The notes under the pieces are model-generated. The model searched no databases and was not told the origin of the DNA. It saw only the letters and a list, made by a program, of their open reading frames with translations. From positions 62,001 to 126,000 of the forward strand of contig JAQGHU010000025.1 of assembly GCA_028291515.1 (NCBI GenBank): a stretch of DNA of 64,000 nucleotides, given 5' to 3'. The translations under genes and the position numbers were made by a program. The DNA is from Schlesneria sp. (lineage in GTDB: Bacteria > Planctomycetota > Planctomycetia > Planctomycetales > Planctomycetaceae). Positions 32,657-40,769 of this stretch are shown in pieces; within the stretch, counting starts at the first letter, position 1, and the number at the start of each line of letters is the position of its first letter.

Positions 32657-35602
32657 ATGACTGTGGACAATCGCCCCCACCAGGAACCGGACTCAATATC
32701 CACTGTCCCTTGGAAACTCGACTGGCGCATCGCCGCCAGCGCCATTCTCACGGCCCTGTGCCTCAGTTATCTGAGTTCCTGGGTCGTGATGCTTGCCCTC
32801 CGTGATCTCACGAATCGAGCGTTCCTGCCGCTTGGCGTCGGTGCCGTGGGCCTGGCCGCCAGTACCGCTCTGGCAGTCTATGCCCTCCTGCGACCAACTG
32901 CCCATCTGTCAGCCTTGCTCTCGCGCAATCGCGAATTGGAAGGCGCAATCGCCCAGAAGTCGCAGATGCTGAATGACAGCGAAGCCCGAGTCGCCCTCGC
33001 GGTCCGGGGATCCAGTGATGGGTTGTGGGATTGGAATATTCTGACGACGGAAATCCGCTACATTCCACGAACGCGCGGAATGCTCGACCTCAATGATCCC
33101 GGTTTCAAGAATACGCTGGAAGAATTCAATAGCTCGTTGCATCCCGATGATTTCCTGCGGACCTGGCAATCCGTGAAACGTCATCTCGAACATCGCGAAC
33201 CCTACGACATCGAGCACCGTCTGCGCACGAAAGCGGGCGACTATCGCTGGTTTCGATCACAGGGCCAGGCCATCTGGAATGATCAAGGGGAACCAGTCCG
33301 TATGGCAGGATCGGTCACCGATATCCATCGCCAGAAGAGCGCGGAATTCGCTCTGACTCACGAACGCTTCTTGCTCGACACACTGCTCAAGAATCTGCCC
33401 GATTTGATTTATTTCAAGGACACGCAGGGCCGGTTCTTGCGGGTCAGTTCCGCTCTCGCGAAACATCTCGGTGGGCGATCGCCCGATGACGTGTGCGGCA
33501 GAACAGACGCCGACTATTTTCCGACCGACTATGCGGATCAGGCACGTACCGACGAGGAAGAACTCATTCGCGGCGTTCGCACGGTCGTCACCAAAGAAGA
33601 ACGACCGGTCTGGAACAATGGCACCAGTTCGTGGGTCTTGACGACGAAGATCCCGCTGAAAGATGCTAACGCACAAATCATCGGAACGTTCGGCATTTCC
33701 CGAGATATCAGTGTGCTGAAACAGGCCGAGCATCGGTTTCGCCAGGTGGTCGACGCCGCGCCGAACCCCCTGCTCCTCGTTTCTTCATCCGGCACGATTC
33801 AACTGGCGAACACAGCGACGGACAAACTCTTCGGTGTCACGCGAGCCGAAATCATTGGCCGCTCAATCCAACGACTCATCCCCGACTGGTCGCAGGCCGA
33901 TTCCGAAGCACCGCCTGTCAAACGGCCACGTCGAGAAGCACTCGGACTGCATCGCGATGGCACATTGGTCCCGCTGGAAATCAGACTCAGTCCCCTGGTC
34001 TTCGGCGATGACCAAGTTGAGCTGGCAAGTATCCTCGACCTGACCGACCAGAAGCAGGCGGAACAGGCCCTGGTTGCAGCCAAAGAAGTGGCGGAAGCGG
34101 CCAACCGTTCCAAAAGCGATTTCCTGGCCAACATGAGCCACGAGATTCGCACGCCGATGAACAGCATCCTGGGGTTCACCGAACTGCTCCGCCGCAAAGT
34201 CGGCTCGTTCGAGCAGCAAGAGTTCTACCTCGAAACCATTCACGCCAGCGGTCGCCACCTGTTGACGATCATCGACGACATCCTCGACCTCTCGAAGATC
34301 GAAGCCGGGGAAATGGAATTCGAGTCCGTCCGCTGTTCACCCCACCACATCATCGGTGAAGTGCTGTCGGTCCTGCGCGTCAAAGCTCAAGAAAAACTGC
34401 TAAGTCTCGAGTGTCACTGGACGAGCGGAATTCCCGAGACCATCCAGTCCGATCCCGCGCGCCTCCGGCAGTTACTGATCAACCTGGTTGGCAATGCGAT
34501 CAAGTTCACCGAGCATGGCAGCGTCCAACTGAAGATCACCGTCGCACCAAGTTCGCCTGAACCGCGATTGATGATTGAAGTTCAAGACACGGGCATCGGC
34601 ATGACCGCCGCGCAGATCGCCCGGCTGTTCGTTCCCTTCCGACAGGCCGACAGCTCCGTCACCCGGCGATTCGGAGGAACCGGCTTGGGACTGGCAATCT
34701 CCAAACATATCGCCCGCCAACTCGGCGGCAACATTACCGTCACGAGCGAACCCGGAGTCGGTAGCGTGTTCTCCGCCGCCATTGCGACGGGCCCGCTCGA
34801 CAATGTCCGGATCTTCGATGGTCCGCCGAGTGAAGCGTTGCTACCCGTGCGAAAGCGACCACATGCCCGAGTCCGTCGCTTGGACAAGGTGCGCATTCTC
34901 CTGGTCGAAGATGGTGAAAGTAATCGCGACCTCGTCAGCCTCGTCCTGCGAGAAGCGGGAGCGACCGTGGAGACCGCCGAAAACGGTCAAGAGGGCATTC
35001 TTGCCGCGATCAGCAGTGATTTCGACTTGATCCTGATGGACATGCAAATGCCCATCCTCGACGGATACAAAGCCGCCACCCACCTGCGATCGCTGAAGTT
35101 CGATGTTCCGATCGTCGCCCTGACCGCTCACGCCATGCGAGGCGACGAGCAACGTTGTCGCGAAGCGGGCTGTTCGGGCTACCTGACCAAGCCCATCGAT
35201 ATTGATGAACTGCTCAGGGTCATCAGCTACGTCCTGGCCCCGGCCGTCACCTCCAGAATGATCGCCAAGATCCCACCCGCGTGGTCCGAGGAAGAGGAAG
35301 GCCGCATCGTGTCGTCGCTGCCGGTCGAACACGACGGCTTCCGCACGCTGGTCGAAAGCTTCCTCACCAAACTACCCGACAAACTCGACGCCATCGCCGC
35401 CGCGATCGCGGTAGGCGACGCCGACGAGGTCGAACAACTCGCCCACTGGCTCCGCGGCACCGGCGGCACCATGGGCTTCGACTGCCTGACCGGCCCCGCC
35501 CAACGCCTCGAAGAATCCGCCCGAGACCTCGAACAAGACGCCCTCCACGACCAACTAAAATCCATCCGAAACCTGGCCGATCAGATGGCGGTTCCTGTCT
35601 AA
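32657..35602 (+). CDS. Hybrid sensor histidine kinase with receiver and HPt domains
   Basis: 981 residues. Two membrane helices lie near 27-75 (AASAILTALCLSYLSSWVVML, FLPLGVGAVGLAASTALAVY), then three PAS/PAC modules over about 110-470 (GLWDWNILTTEIRYIPRT; LIYFKDTQGRFLRVS; PNPLLLVSSSGTIQLAN). Next come HisKA with SHEIRTPMN (His495), HATPase with NLVGNAIKFTEHG, DTGIGM and GGTGLGLAIS, a receiver domain with phospho-acceptor Asp795 in LILMDMQMP, and a C-terminal HPt with AHWLRGTGG (His930). All phosphorelay residues are present, so it can autophosphorylate and relay to HPt. Output protein unknown; the nearby receiver at 37380 lacks its Asp. Confidence 0.95.
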   Translation: MTVDNRPHQEPDSISTVPWKLDWRIAASAILTALCLSYLSSWVVMLALRDLTNRAFLPLGVGAVGLAASTALAVYALLRPTAHLSALLSRNRELEGAIAQKSQMLNDSEARVALAVRGSSDGLWDWNILTTEIRYIPRTRGMLDLNDPGFKNTLEEFNSSLHPDDFLRTWQSVKRHLEHREPYDIEHRLRTKAGDYRWFRSQGQAIWNDQGEPVRMAGSVTDIHRQKSAEFALTHERFLLDTLLKNLPDLIYFKDTQGRFLRVSSALAKHLGGRSPDDVCGRTDADYFPTDYADQARTDEEELIRGVRTVVTKEERPVWNNGTSSWVLTTKIPLKDANAQIIGTFGISRDISVLKQAEHRFRQVVDAAPNPLLLVSSSGTIQLANTATDKLFGVTRAEIIGRSIQRLIPDWSQADSEAPPVKRPRREALGLHRDGTLVPLEIRLSPLVFGDDQVELASILDLTDQKQAEQALVAAKEVAEAANRSKSDFLANMSHEIRTPMNSILGFTELLRRKVGSFEQQEFYLETIHASGRHLLTIIDDILDLSKIEAGEMEFESVRCSPHHIIGEVLSVLRVKAQEKLLSLECHWTSGIPETIQSDPARLRQLLINLVGNAIKFTEHGSVQLKITVAPSSPEPRLMIEVQDTGIGMTAAQIARLFVPFRQADSSVTRRFGGTGLGLAISKHIARQLGGNITVTSEPGVGSVFSAAIATGPLDNVRIFDGPPSEALLPVRKRPHARVRRLDKVRILLVEDGESNRDLVSLVLREAGATVETAENGQEGILAAISSDFDLILMDMQMPILDGYKAATHLRSLKFDVPIVALTAHAMRGDEQRCREAGCSGYLTKPIDIDELLRVISYVLAPAVTSRMIAKIPPAWSEEEEGRIVSSLPVEHDGFRTLVESFLTKLPDKLDAIAAAIAVGDADEVEQLAHWLRGTGGTMGFDCLTGPAQRLEESARDLEQDALHDQLKSIRNLADQMAVPV

Positions 35603-35680
35603 AAAAGCGTGCGCGATGCTAGTTGTTTTGGGTACCACGCAACGGCGCGAACGGTTTTCCAACGCTGGATAAACGCGGGT

Positions 35681-35723
35681 GTGCCACTGGTTGGCCGCTG
35701 CGGACAACCAGTGCCGATAGCAC
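35681..35723. repeat. REP hairpin, GTGCCACTG...CAGTGCCGATAGCAC
   Basis: ACTGGTTG pairs with CAACCAGT. Closest relative is 17087-17131; both keep TTGGCCGCT and CGGACAAC. Non-coding. Confidence 0.7.
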
Positions 35724-35891
35724 GTAAACGCAACAGCAATGTCTTCGCCCGGCGCATCATGTGTCGAACGCGAACTCTCATCACGGCTGACAAGTCAACC
35801 AGTCTTCGTTTAACCGCGTGGGCATCGCCCCGCGCGTCATGCAAAGTTCGACGACGTTCTCCGATCAGGAGTGTGGCACGCCATGAGTCTT

Positions 35892-35934
35892 CGAAGGGCG
35901 TGGGATTTCGGCTCCACTCCTGACCACGCCCTTC
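35892..35934. repeat. Perfect 11-bp hairpin
   Basis: CGAAGGGCGTG at one end and CACGCCCTTCG at the other, with a 21-nt loop. It lies upstream of the membrane-paralog triplet; no gene recognised in this stretch. Confidence 0.55.
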
Positions 35935-35988
35935 GCAAAGCCTCAGAGCCTGCCACCCAAATTGAAAAAGCGATAGACCTGCGCGACG

Positions 35989-36022
35989 AACCGGACAGGA
36001 ACACCTGTCCGGTTGTTTTTTT
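35989..36022 (+). terminator. Strong intrinsic terminator immediately before paralog B
   Basis: AACCGGACAGG, loop AACA, CCTGTCCGGTT and then GTTTTTTT: a perfect 11-bp stem with T-run, 14 bp upstream of the ATG at 36036. It would stop upstream readthrough, so the downstream genes need their own promoter or antitermination. Confidence 0.85.
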
Positions 36023-36035
36023 GTATCATGCCCCC

Positions 36036-36452
36036 ATGCACACCTTCTTCCACGGCTGGCGACGAAAAGCAGGATGCGTAGCGCTCGTGATGGCCTTGTG
36101 CCTACTGGCGCTTTGGTTCCGTAGCCACGTCGTAGCCGATACCCTCGCGGTTTGCATTGGGGAGGCCATCGAAGCCGAAACTTCCCAAGGAATGTTTGAA
36201 GTATTGCACAATAACATTGGCTATGTGGATGATTTAGGAGTCCGACACACCTCGGTCCCCGGCGGCTTGTCGTGGAGGAGCGAATCAACAGATGTCCTGC
36301 CAACTGGTGGCCCTAGCATGTTCGGGGGAACCAAGAGCTATTTTCGATGCTCGCTGCTTTGGTTCGTCCTGCCCCTCACCATACTCTCCGCCTACCTCCT
36401 GTTAGTCCCCTCAAGAAAACGACCATCTACCGAGAGCCAGCCCCATGCGTGA
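36036..36452 (+). CDS. GWRRK-family small membrane protein, paralog B
   Basis: 138 residues. MHTFFHGWRRKAGC signature, then helix VALVMALCLLALWF, a ~75-residue polar loop (GEAIEAETSQGMFEVLHNNIG...), and C-terminal helix LLWFVLPLTILSAYLLLVPS with RKRPSTESQPHA. The N-terminal 12 residues differ from paralog A only at one position. The leader TATCATGCCCCC-ATG follows a strong terminator. Its last codons CAT GCG TGA overlap the next start (ATGCGTGA), so translation of the triplet is coupled. Predicted inner-membrane protein with two helices; no recognised family. Confidence 0.8.
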   Translation: MHTFFHGWRRKAGCVALVMALCLLALWFRSHVVADTLAVCIGEAIEAETSQGMFEVLHNNIGYVDDLGVRHTSVPGGLSWRSESTDVLPTGGPSMFGGTKSYFRCSLLWFVLPLTILSAYLLLVPSRKRPSTESQPHA

Positions 36453-36909
36453 ATTCTTCCACGGCTGGCGACGAAAAGCGGGATGCGTTGCGCTCATAAT
36501 GGCGTGCGTGCTGATGGTTGGATGGTTCAGAAGCCGATTGGTGCAAGATGAAATACGGATATCTGTTTGCTATGCCAATTTGTTTTTCAACTCCTGCAAC
36601 AGCACCCTCACTTGGTGGCAATTGTCCGGCCTCGATTCTGCGTCTCCGCAATGCTTCGCTTTGCAGTGGCTGACGCATCCCGAGATACGAGGACGTATGT
36701 TCTCGTTTTCCGAGCTAGTCACATTAGAGGAAGGCAGCTCGCTAACCCCAACCCACGTCTATGTTCCGCGAGAAGAACAAGGAGCGGCGCTAGTGAATTG
36801 GACCGTGCCTTACTGGTCGATTGTCCTGCCACTCACCCTACTCTCCGCCTACCTCCTGTTGGTCCCATCACGGAAGCGGCCACCAACCGAAAGCCAGCCC
36901 CATGCGTGA
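36445..36909 (+). CDS. GWRRK-family small membrane protein, paralog C
   Basis: 154 residues. MREFFHGWRRKAGC, helix VALIMACVLMVGWF, a loop of about 95 residues, then PYWSIVLPLTLLSAYLLLVP with tail SRKRPPTESQPHA, which is nearly identical to the tail of paralog B. Loops of B and C do not align by eye, so ends are conserved and middles are not. It overlaps its neighbours by exactly 8 nt at both ends (ATGCGTGA). The identical junctions indicate tandem duplication of a unit. Confidence 0.8.
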   Translation: MREFFHGWRRKAGCVALIMACVLMVGWFRSRLVQDEIRISVCYANLFFNSCNSTLTWWQLSGLDSASPQCFALQWLTHPEIRGRMFSFSELVTLEEGSSLTPTHVYVPREEQGAALVNWTVPYWSIVLPLTLLSAYLLLVPSRKRPPTESQPHA

Positions 36910-37336
36910 GTTCTTTCGAGGTTGGAGGCGGAAGGTGGGTTGCTTGCTGCTGATCCTGGCAACGGCGGCAGCAACGGCTTGGTGTCGCAGCTTGATGGTT
37001 CGAGACCAACTCATTCATGTCAGCGGCAGTACGATGCGTCAGATCACATCGGAATCTGGGACCTTGAGCTGGGAAACATCCATTCACTTCGAAGATTTCT
37101 TCGACTCTGCGATGCCCGAATCCGGTTGGTTTTCCCGACCGGCGACGGAAACTGGCCACGATGGATATAGGGGCCTGTGCCAATGGCGGTTCGCCTGGGG
37201 AGGGTTTGATCTCGCCACAGGAACGATTGGACGCTCTCAAATTTACGGAGGGGCTGTTCCCTACTGGTCGATGGCACTTCCGCTGACCCTCGCGTCCGCC
37301 TACTTGATCCTCTGGAAGCCACGGAAGGCGAAGTGA
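36902..37336 (+). CDS. GWRRK-family small membrane protein, paralog D
   Basis: 144 residues. MREFFRGWRRKVGC, helix LLLILATAAATAWC, polar loop with several Trp and Gly (FAWGGFDLATGTIGRSQIYG), then PYWSMALPLTLASAYLILWKPRKAK. The C-terminus (SAYLILWKPRK) is closer to paralog A than to B or C, so the copies have mixed affinities. Last gene of the triplet; convergent with the receiver gene 43 bp away. Function unknown. Confidence 0.8.
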   Translation: MREFFRGWRRKVGCLLLILATAAATAWCRSLMVRDQLIHVSGSTMRQITSESGTLSWETSIHFEDFFDSAMPESGWFSRPATETGHDGYRGLCQWRFAWGGFDLATGTIGRSQIYGGAVPYWSMALPLTLASAYLILWKPRKAK

Positions 37337-37379
37337 GCCTTGTCCAAATTACTAGGTCGGCGGTCCCGTATGTTCTGCA

Positions 37380-37853
37380 TCAGGGATCAAGAATCTGCCT
37401 CACCCGATCGCTCAACGAAAAGATCGAGAACGGTTTGCGGAGCAGATCTGTCACGGGCCCCAATTGATCTCGCGGGATGATCGGGCCGGCGTGTTGGCAG
37501 TTCAATTGTTCGTAGTCGGACATCATCAACACTTTGATCGCGGGATACGCTCGTCGCAGCCGGGCGGCCAGATCCCAGCCGCTTAAATGAGGCATCACGA
37601 CGTTCGCGATCACCAGATCGATGGGCCGGTCCAGACATTGGCACGCTTGCAGCGCCTCGATCCCATCGGCCGCCTCCACCGTCTGGCAGCCGCATTCTCT
37701 CAGAACCAGGCAGATCATCCGCCTCAGGTCTCGATCGTCCTCCGCCACCAGCACCGTGGCTTGTGGCATCTTGGTATGACCCAGCGCCAGTCGCAGAGGT
37801 AGCGGAAGCACCTGGCACGGTCGAACAGCGCCGCTGAAATGAGGGCCGAGCAT
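37380..37853 (-). CDS. Receiver-domain protein lacking the phospho-acceptor Asp
   Basis: 157 residues from ATG 37853, which has GGAGG six bases upstream; this gives a 28-residue extension before the receiver. The domain starts PQATVLVAEDDRDLRRM with the acidic pair Asp-Asp. The usual phosphorylation strand is DLVIANVVMPHLSG, where Asn (codon AAC) occupies the phospho-Asp site. The switch Ser (LMMSDY) and Lys (LRKPF) are kept. No output domain follows. I infer a pseudo-receiver acting by protein contact, or a stand-alone regulator; it cannot accept phosphate in the normal way. It lies downstream of the hybrid kinase and triplet, opposite strand. Confidence 0.85.
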   Translation of the reverse strand: MLGPHFSGAVRPCQVLPLPLRLALGHTKMPQATVLVAEDDRDLRRMICLVLRECGCQTVEAADGIEALQACQCLDRPIDLVIANVVMPHLSGWDLAARLRRAYPAIKVLMMSDYEQLNCQHAGPIIPRDQLGPVTDLLRKPFSIFSLSDRVRQILDP

Positions 37854-38247
37854 TCGCCACCTCCATAACTTGGAGAGACTAAGTTGACCGGTTCTGACAT
37901 ACCGGTTTTGTGGCCCACAGACATTGATTCGACCAGTTCCAATTTATGCGATCAGCTCAATGAAGCAATCTCAGACAAGATTTTGAGAATCGTGCAATTG
38001 AGCTACAAAGTAGCCACGATCGGGCAAAAACTGCTGATCCTGCTCCCTCTGTTTCGCGACTCGGCTTGGGACTTCATCGCACGGATCGGCCATCTTCTGG
38101 TCGGTGATCTCACAGTGCGATGCGGACTGTGCCATGAGGTCGTACATTGACCCACGCATTTGCAAGAAAGAGGGCCACTTCGGCGATTGGCAAGGGAGTT
38201 GCATTTGTTTCTCAAGGGGCGGCTCACATCACTAAGGAAGGTGCTCC

Positions 38248-38436
38248 ATGGCGGATGATCAAAATCAACGAGGCGTTCAGGACCGGGCTCAGCTCAATGT
38301 CGATGAACGATACAACGTCGAGTCTCTCGCGCAGCGACTGGGCGTGATGGCAGAAGAGATCAGGAGCGCCGCCGACAAGGTCGGGAAGAGCCCCGCCAAG
38401 ATCACAGATTACTTCCGGAACAAACTGACCTCTTGA
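38248..38436 (+). CDS. DUF3606-family small protein
   Basis: 62 residues from ATG 38248 with AAGGTG upstream. QLNVDERYNVESLAQRLGVMAEEIRSAADKVG then SPAKITDYFRNKL is the typical DUF3606 helical pattern (a ~57-residue family of unknown role). Acidic and cytoplasmic. Standalone; function unknown. Confidence 0.85.
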   Translation: MADDQNQRGVQDRAQLNVDERYNVESLAQRLGVMAEEIRSAADKVGKSPAKITDYFRNKLTS

Positions 38437-38628
38437 AGCGCATCCCACTTAAACTGTGGCATCCCGCGAGCAGAAAAATGCTTAGTCAAACCCATGTTTC
38501 AACGCGACACGTAAGTGCTACACGCACTAGATCATGATCCGTCAGCATCCTCCGGCAGGCCGACACACCCTGCCCTGTGATGCAGACGATCATCGTCAGC
38601 CCGAGCCAAACAGCTCTGCGGCTGGCAG

Positions 38629-38661
38629 ACGCTCGCGTCCTTAACGACGCGAGCGTTTTTT
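38629..38661 (+). terminator. Strong intrinsic terminator
   Basis: ACGCTCGCGTC, loop CTTAAC, GACGCGAGCGT followed by TTTTT. An 11-bp perfect GC-rich stem with T-run. Upstream gene could be the DUF3606 gene (193 bp before) or an unannotated RNA. Confidence 0.85.
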
Positions 38662-38853
38662 GTTGGCACGTCGGGCGTGTGAAGTCGAGCCCTTCCCATG
38701 CATCAAACTCCGACAACCCCCACCGAGTTCATCTCGGTGGAATTTGGGCCTTTGCACTATGCTGGCCGGCGATCCTCCCCCGAAATCGATCTGTCACAAA
38801 ACCTCCACTTTTTTGAGGAAAACGGCCAAAAATAGCCCCGTTTTGTCCCCCAT

Positions 38854-38887
38854 TGTCAAAAACTGTCCTGGGCTGTCAAAAACTGTC
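38854..38887. repeat. Two 14-bp direct repeats, 20-bp period
   Basis: TGTCAAAAACTGTC occurs at 38854-38867 and 38874-38887. The 20-bp spacing (near two helical turns) is suited to a tandem protein-binding site. Confidence 0.6.
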
Positions 38888-39258
38888 AGTGACGATTTCG
38901 CACAAAATTGGCAAAGTTTCTCAAACACCGTCTTGATCGTGGCTCGTCAATTGGCACAATCGTCGACGGTACGAATGACTCGTGGTGTACCGTAACCAAC
39001 GGACACGCCTCTGGGCCGCTCTCTTAGCGGAAGATCAGAGGTCCAATTTCGTGATCTGACCAAGACAAACAGCACGCCGCCCACCTCCTTCCTGAGCGGG
39101 GCGACTTCACCCCCTGACTCCTCGGGCATCCGCCTGACTGTTGTGGCGGGTTCGTTGAACAACTTGAGGAACAAACGCCTGTGGACGCGCGACTCGCAAG
39201 AGCCGCACGCATCCAAAACAGTGGGAAGTGACAACACTTTTGAAGGGAGATTGCCATC

Positions 39259-39633
39259 ATGTCGGCCCATCGTCGAGATACCGACCGCATCCTGATCGCC
39301 AGTTTGGCATCAGGGAAATCGACTCAAGTGGCGGCTGCCGAAGCCGGTGTCAGTGAACGAACTGTCTATCGCCGCCTGGAAGAACCAGAGTTCCGTCGGA
39401 CCATGGTCACCTTACGCGAGCGATCAGTGGACTACCTGACCAGTCGTCTGGCCGAAGCGTCGAACAACGCCTTTGAGCGACTGCAGATCCTGCTCACAGC
39501 AGACTCGGAATTCGTGCAACTCGGAGCCGCACGAACGCTTTTGGATCAAATGCTGCGACTGCGAAACATGGTCGAATTCGAAACCAGACTCGCTCGGGTG
39601 GAGGAACTATGCGACACGCAACAAGACTCTTAA
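39259..39633 (+). CDS. Helix-turn-helix protein (terminase-small-subunit/resolvase-like)
   Basis: 124 residues from ATG 39259 with AAGGGAG upstream. ASGKSTQVAAAEAGVSERTVYRRL is a clean HTH (recognition helix SERTVYRRL). A charged helix-rich remainder includes LRERSVDYLTSRLAEASNNA. Such short HTH proteins recur in planctomycete genomes as the first of a pair with the next gene. It overlaps 39609 by 25 nt, so the two are coupled. Role likely DNA-binding; phage origin is possible but no other phage genes are near. Confidence 0.75.
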   Translation: MSAHRRDTDRILIASLASGKSTQVAAAEAGVSERTVYRRLEEPEFRRTMVTLRERSVDYLTSRLAEASNNAFERLQILLTADSEFVQLGAARTLLDQMLRLRNMVEFETRLARVEELCDTQQDS

Positions 39634-39992
39634 AACTCGAAGCCCGGACGCAGCACATCGCCGATGAATTGGACGGACCACCGTCTATGCAAGCCAAGCC
39701 GTTCTACGTGGCACTCGCAGAGTATATGGACTGGCTGCGCAGTCACCTCGACAACAAGGAATGCTCGCAAGAAGATCGCGAATACATCCACAACTCGATC
39801 GCCGCATTACAGGAGATGCATGGGGACTGGACCGTCGACCAAGGCTGGAGGCATTATTACGCCGGAGGCCCGAACCAAGGCGACAGATGTGATCACTTGG
39901 AGCCGCTACCGAATTGGCAAGACTTGCCACTCTCCCAATTTCGCAAATTCGATGATCCAAAGAAGAGGCCGAACAAACGGAAGACGCGATGA
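39609..39992 (+). CDS. Hypothetical partner of the HTH protein
   Basis: 127 residues. Hydrophilic with Trp/Tyr-rich motifs (FYVALAEYMDWLRSHLDNKE, EYIHNSIAALQEMHGDWTVD, WRHYYAGGPNQGDRCDHLEP) and a basic C-terminus (DPKKRPNKRKTR). Starts 25 nt inside the HTH gene. No family recognised; inferred to act with the HTH protein because of translational overlap. Confidence 0.65.
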   Translation: MRHATRLLKLEARTQHIADELDGPPSMQAKPFYVALAEYMDWLRSHLDNKECSQEDREYIHNSIAALQEMHGDWTVDQGWRHYYAGGPNQGDRCDHLEPLPNWQDLPLSQFRKFDDPKKRPNKRKTR

Positions 39993-40132
39993 GAATCGAG
40001 GGCACTCTCATGAAGAAATCACCTGACACATCGACGCAGTTTGCTCTCTATCTTGTCCCCTCCGCGACTTCGCGTCTTCGCGTGAGAACATTCTTCTCTC
40101 CGATGCTGCAGCGTGGCACGCGGTTACTGGGA

Positions 40133-40206
40133 GGGCGAGGCTCCTGCCGAGCCGCGCAAGTTATTGTGCGTCAATCGACATGCGCGGCTCGGCGGGAGCC
40201 TCGCCC
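40133..40206. repeat. Palindromic repeat GGGCGAGGCTCC-TGCCGAGCCGCGC
   Basis: 26-nt arms: GGGCGAGGCTCCTGCCGAGC plus CGCGCA, and TGCGCGGCTCGGCGGGAGCC plus TCGCCC, complementary except for one base, around AGTTATTGTGCGTCAATCGACA. Only one copy was seen in this window. Confidence 0.75.
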
Positions 40207-40358
40207 CCAACCGACATCAACATTTGTCACCAACAACGCTGCACCAAGGGGTATGTCATGCGAAAAAAATGGCACCCCCCCGAAAACCCTGCCATGGACT
40301 GACAAATTCTGCCAAATCGTAAGGAAACTCGCAGCGGTACCACGGACTTGGAGCACAG

Positions 40359-40686
40359 GGTATCCACACATCTTTCCCCAAAGCAAACTGAATGATCGTC
40401 GGCTGGTTCAGTGTCCTCAGGCCCAAGGGGCCGGAACTTTGCCCAGCCAGGGCCCTTCGGCCCTGGAATTAAGCGCATCACTAGACTTCCAAAGGCCTGA
40501 AAGGCCGGACATTTCAGGAGGGTGCTAATTCAAACTGCAGGACTAATGGGCCGGCCCTTCAGGCCTCCCGAGATGTTTTAAGAGGTCTTGTTCCGGGGCC
40601 GAAGGGCCCCGGCTGGGCAAAGTTCCGGCCCGTTGGGCCTCATGACAGAGTGCAAAGCTTCAATGCATCAAAGATGTGTATATACC
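40359..40686. repeat. MITE-like element, copy 2 (~328 bp)
   Basis: Same element as 19186-19522 in the same orientation: shared TCAGGCCCAAGG, GGAACTTTGCCCAGCC, TAATGGGCCGGCCCTTCAGG and GGGCCTCATGACA blocks, and outer ends GGTATCCACACATCTT / AAGATGTGTATATACC that pair. Central bases differ by scattered substitutions. Confidence 0.8.
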
Positions 40687-40769
40687 TGTGGACTCGCATA
40701 TCCTCGACAGGGCCATGTCTTTGATCAAAGACACCACAACCGTGAGCAAACACCATGACCGACAGTCAT

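Larger units (their letters stand above)
38437..39258. other. Intergenic region with terminator and direct repeats
   Basis: A strong terminator at 38629-38661, a 14-bp direct repeat at 38854-38887, and an A/T-rich stretch. A 36-codon plus-strand frame (38533-38643, ends at the terminator loop) is possible but unsupported. No gene called. Confidence 0.5.

Noticed and set aside
35599-36303. 234-residue minus-strand ORF
   Set aside because: Antisense to paralog B and the terminator; the sense strand has clear family motifs.
37884-38204. Opposing ORFs between receiver and DUF3606 genes
   Set aside because: Neither strand shows a ribosome site, domain or conserved pattern; left unannotated.
39259-39992. 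Prophage remnant
   Set aside because: The HTH protein resembles a terminase small subunit, but no large subunit, portal, capsid or integrase gene is near.
40010-40528. Plus-strand ORF after the HTH pair
   Set aside because: It runs through two repeat elements (40133-40206 and the MITE copy), so translation there is incidental.
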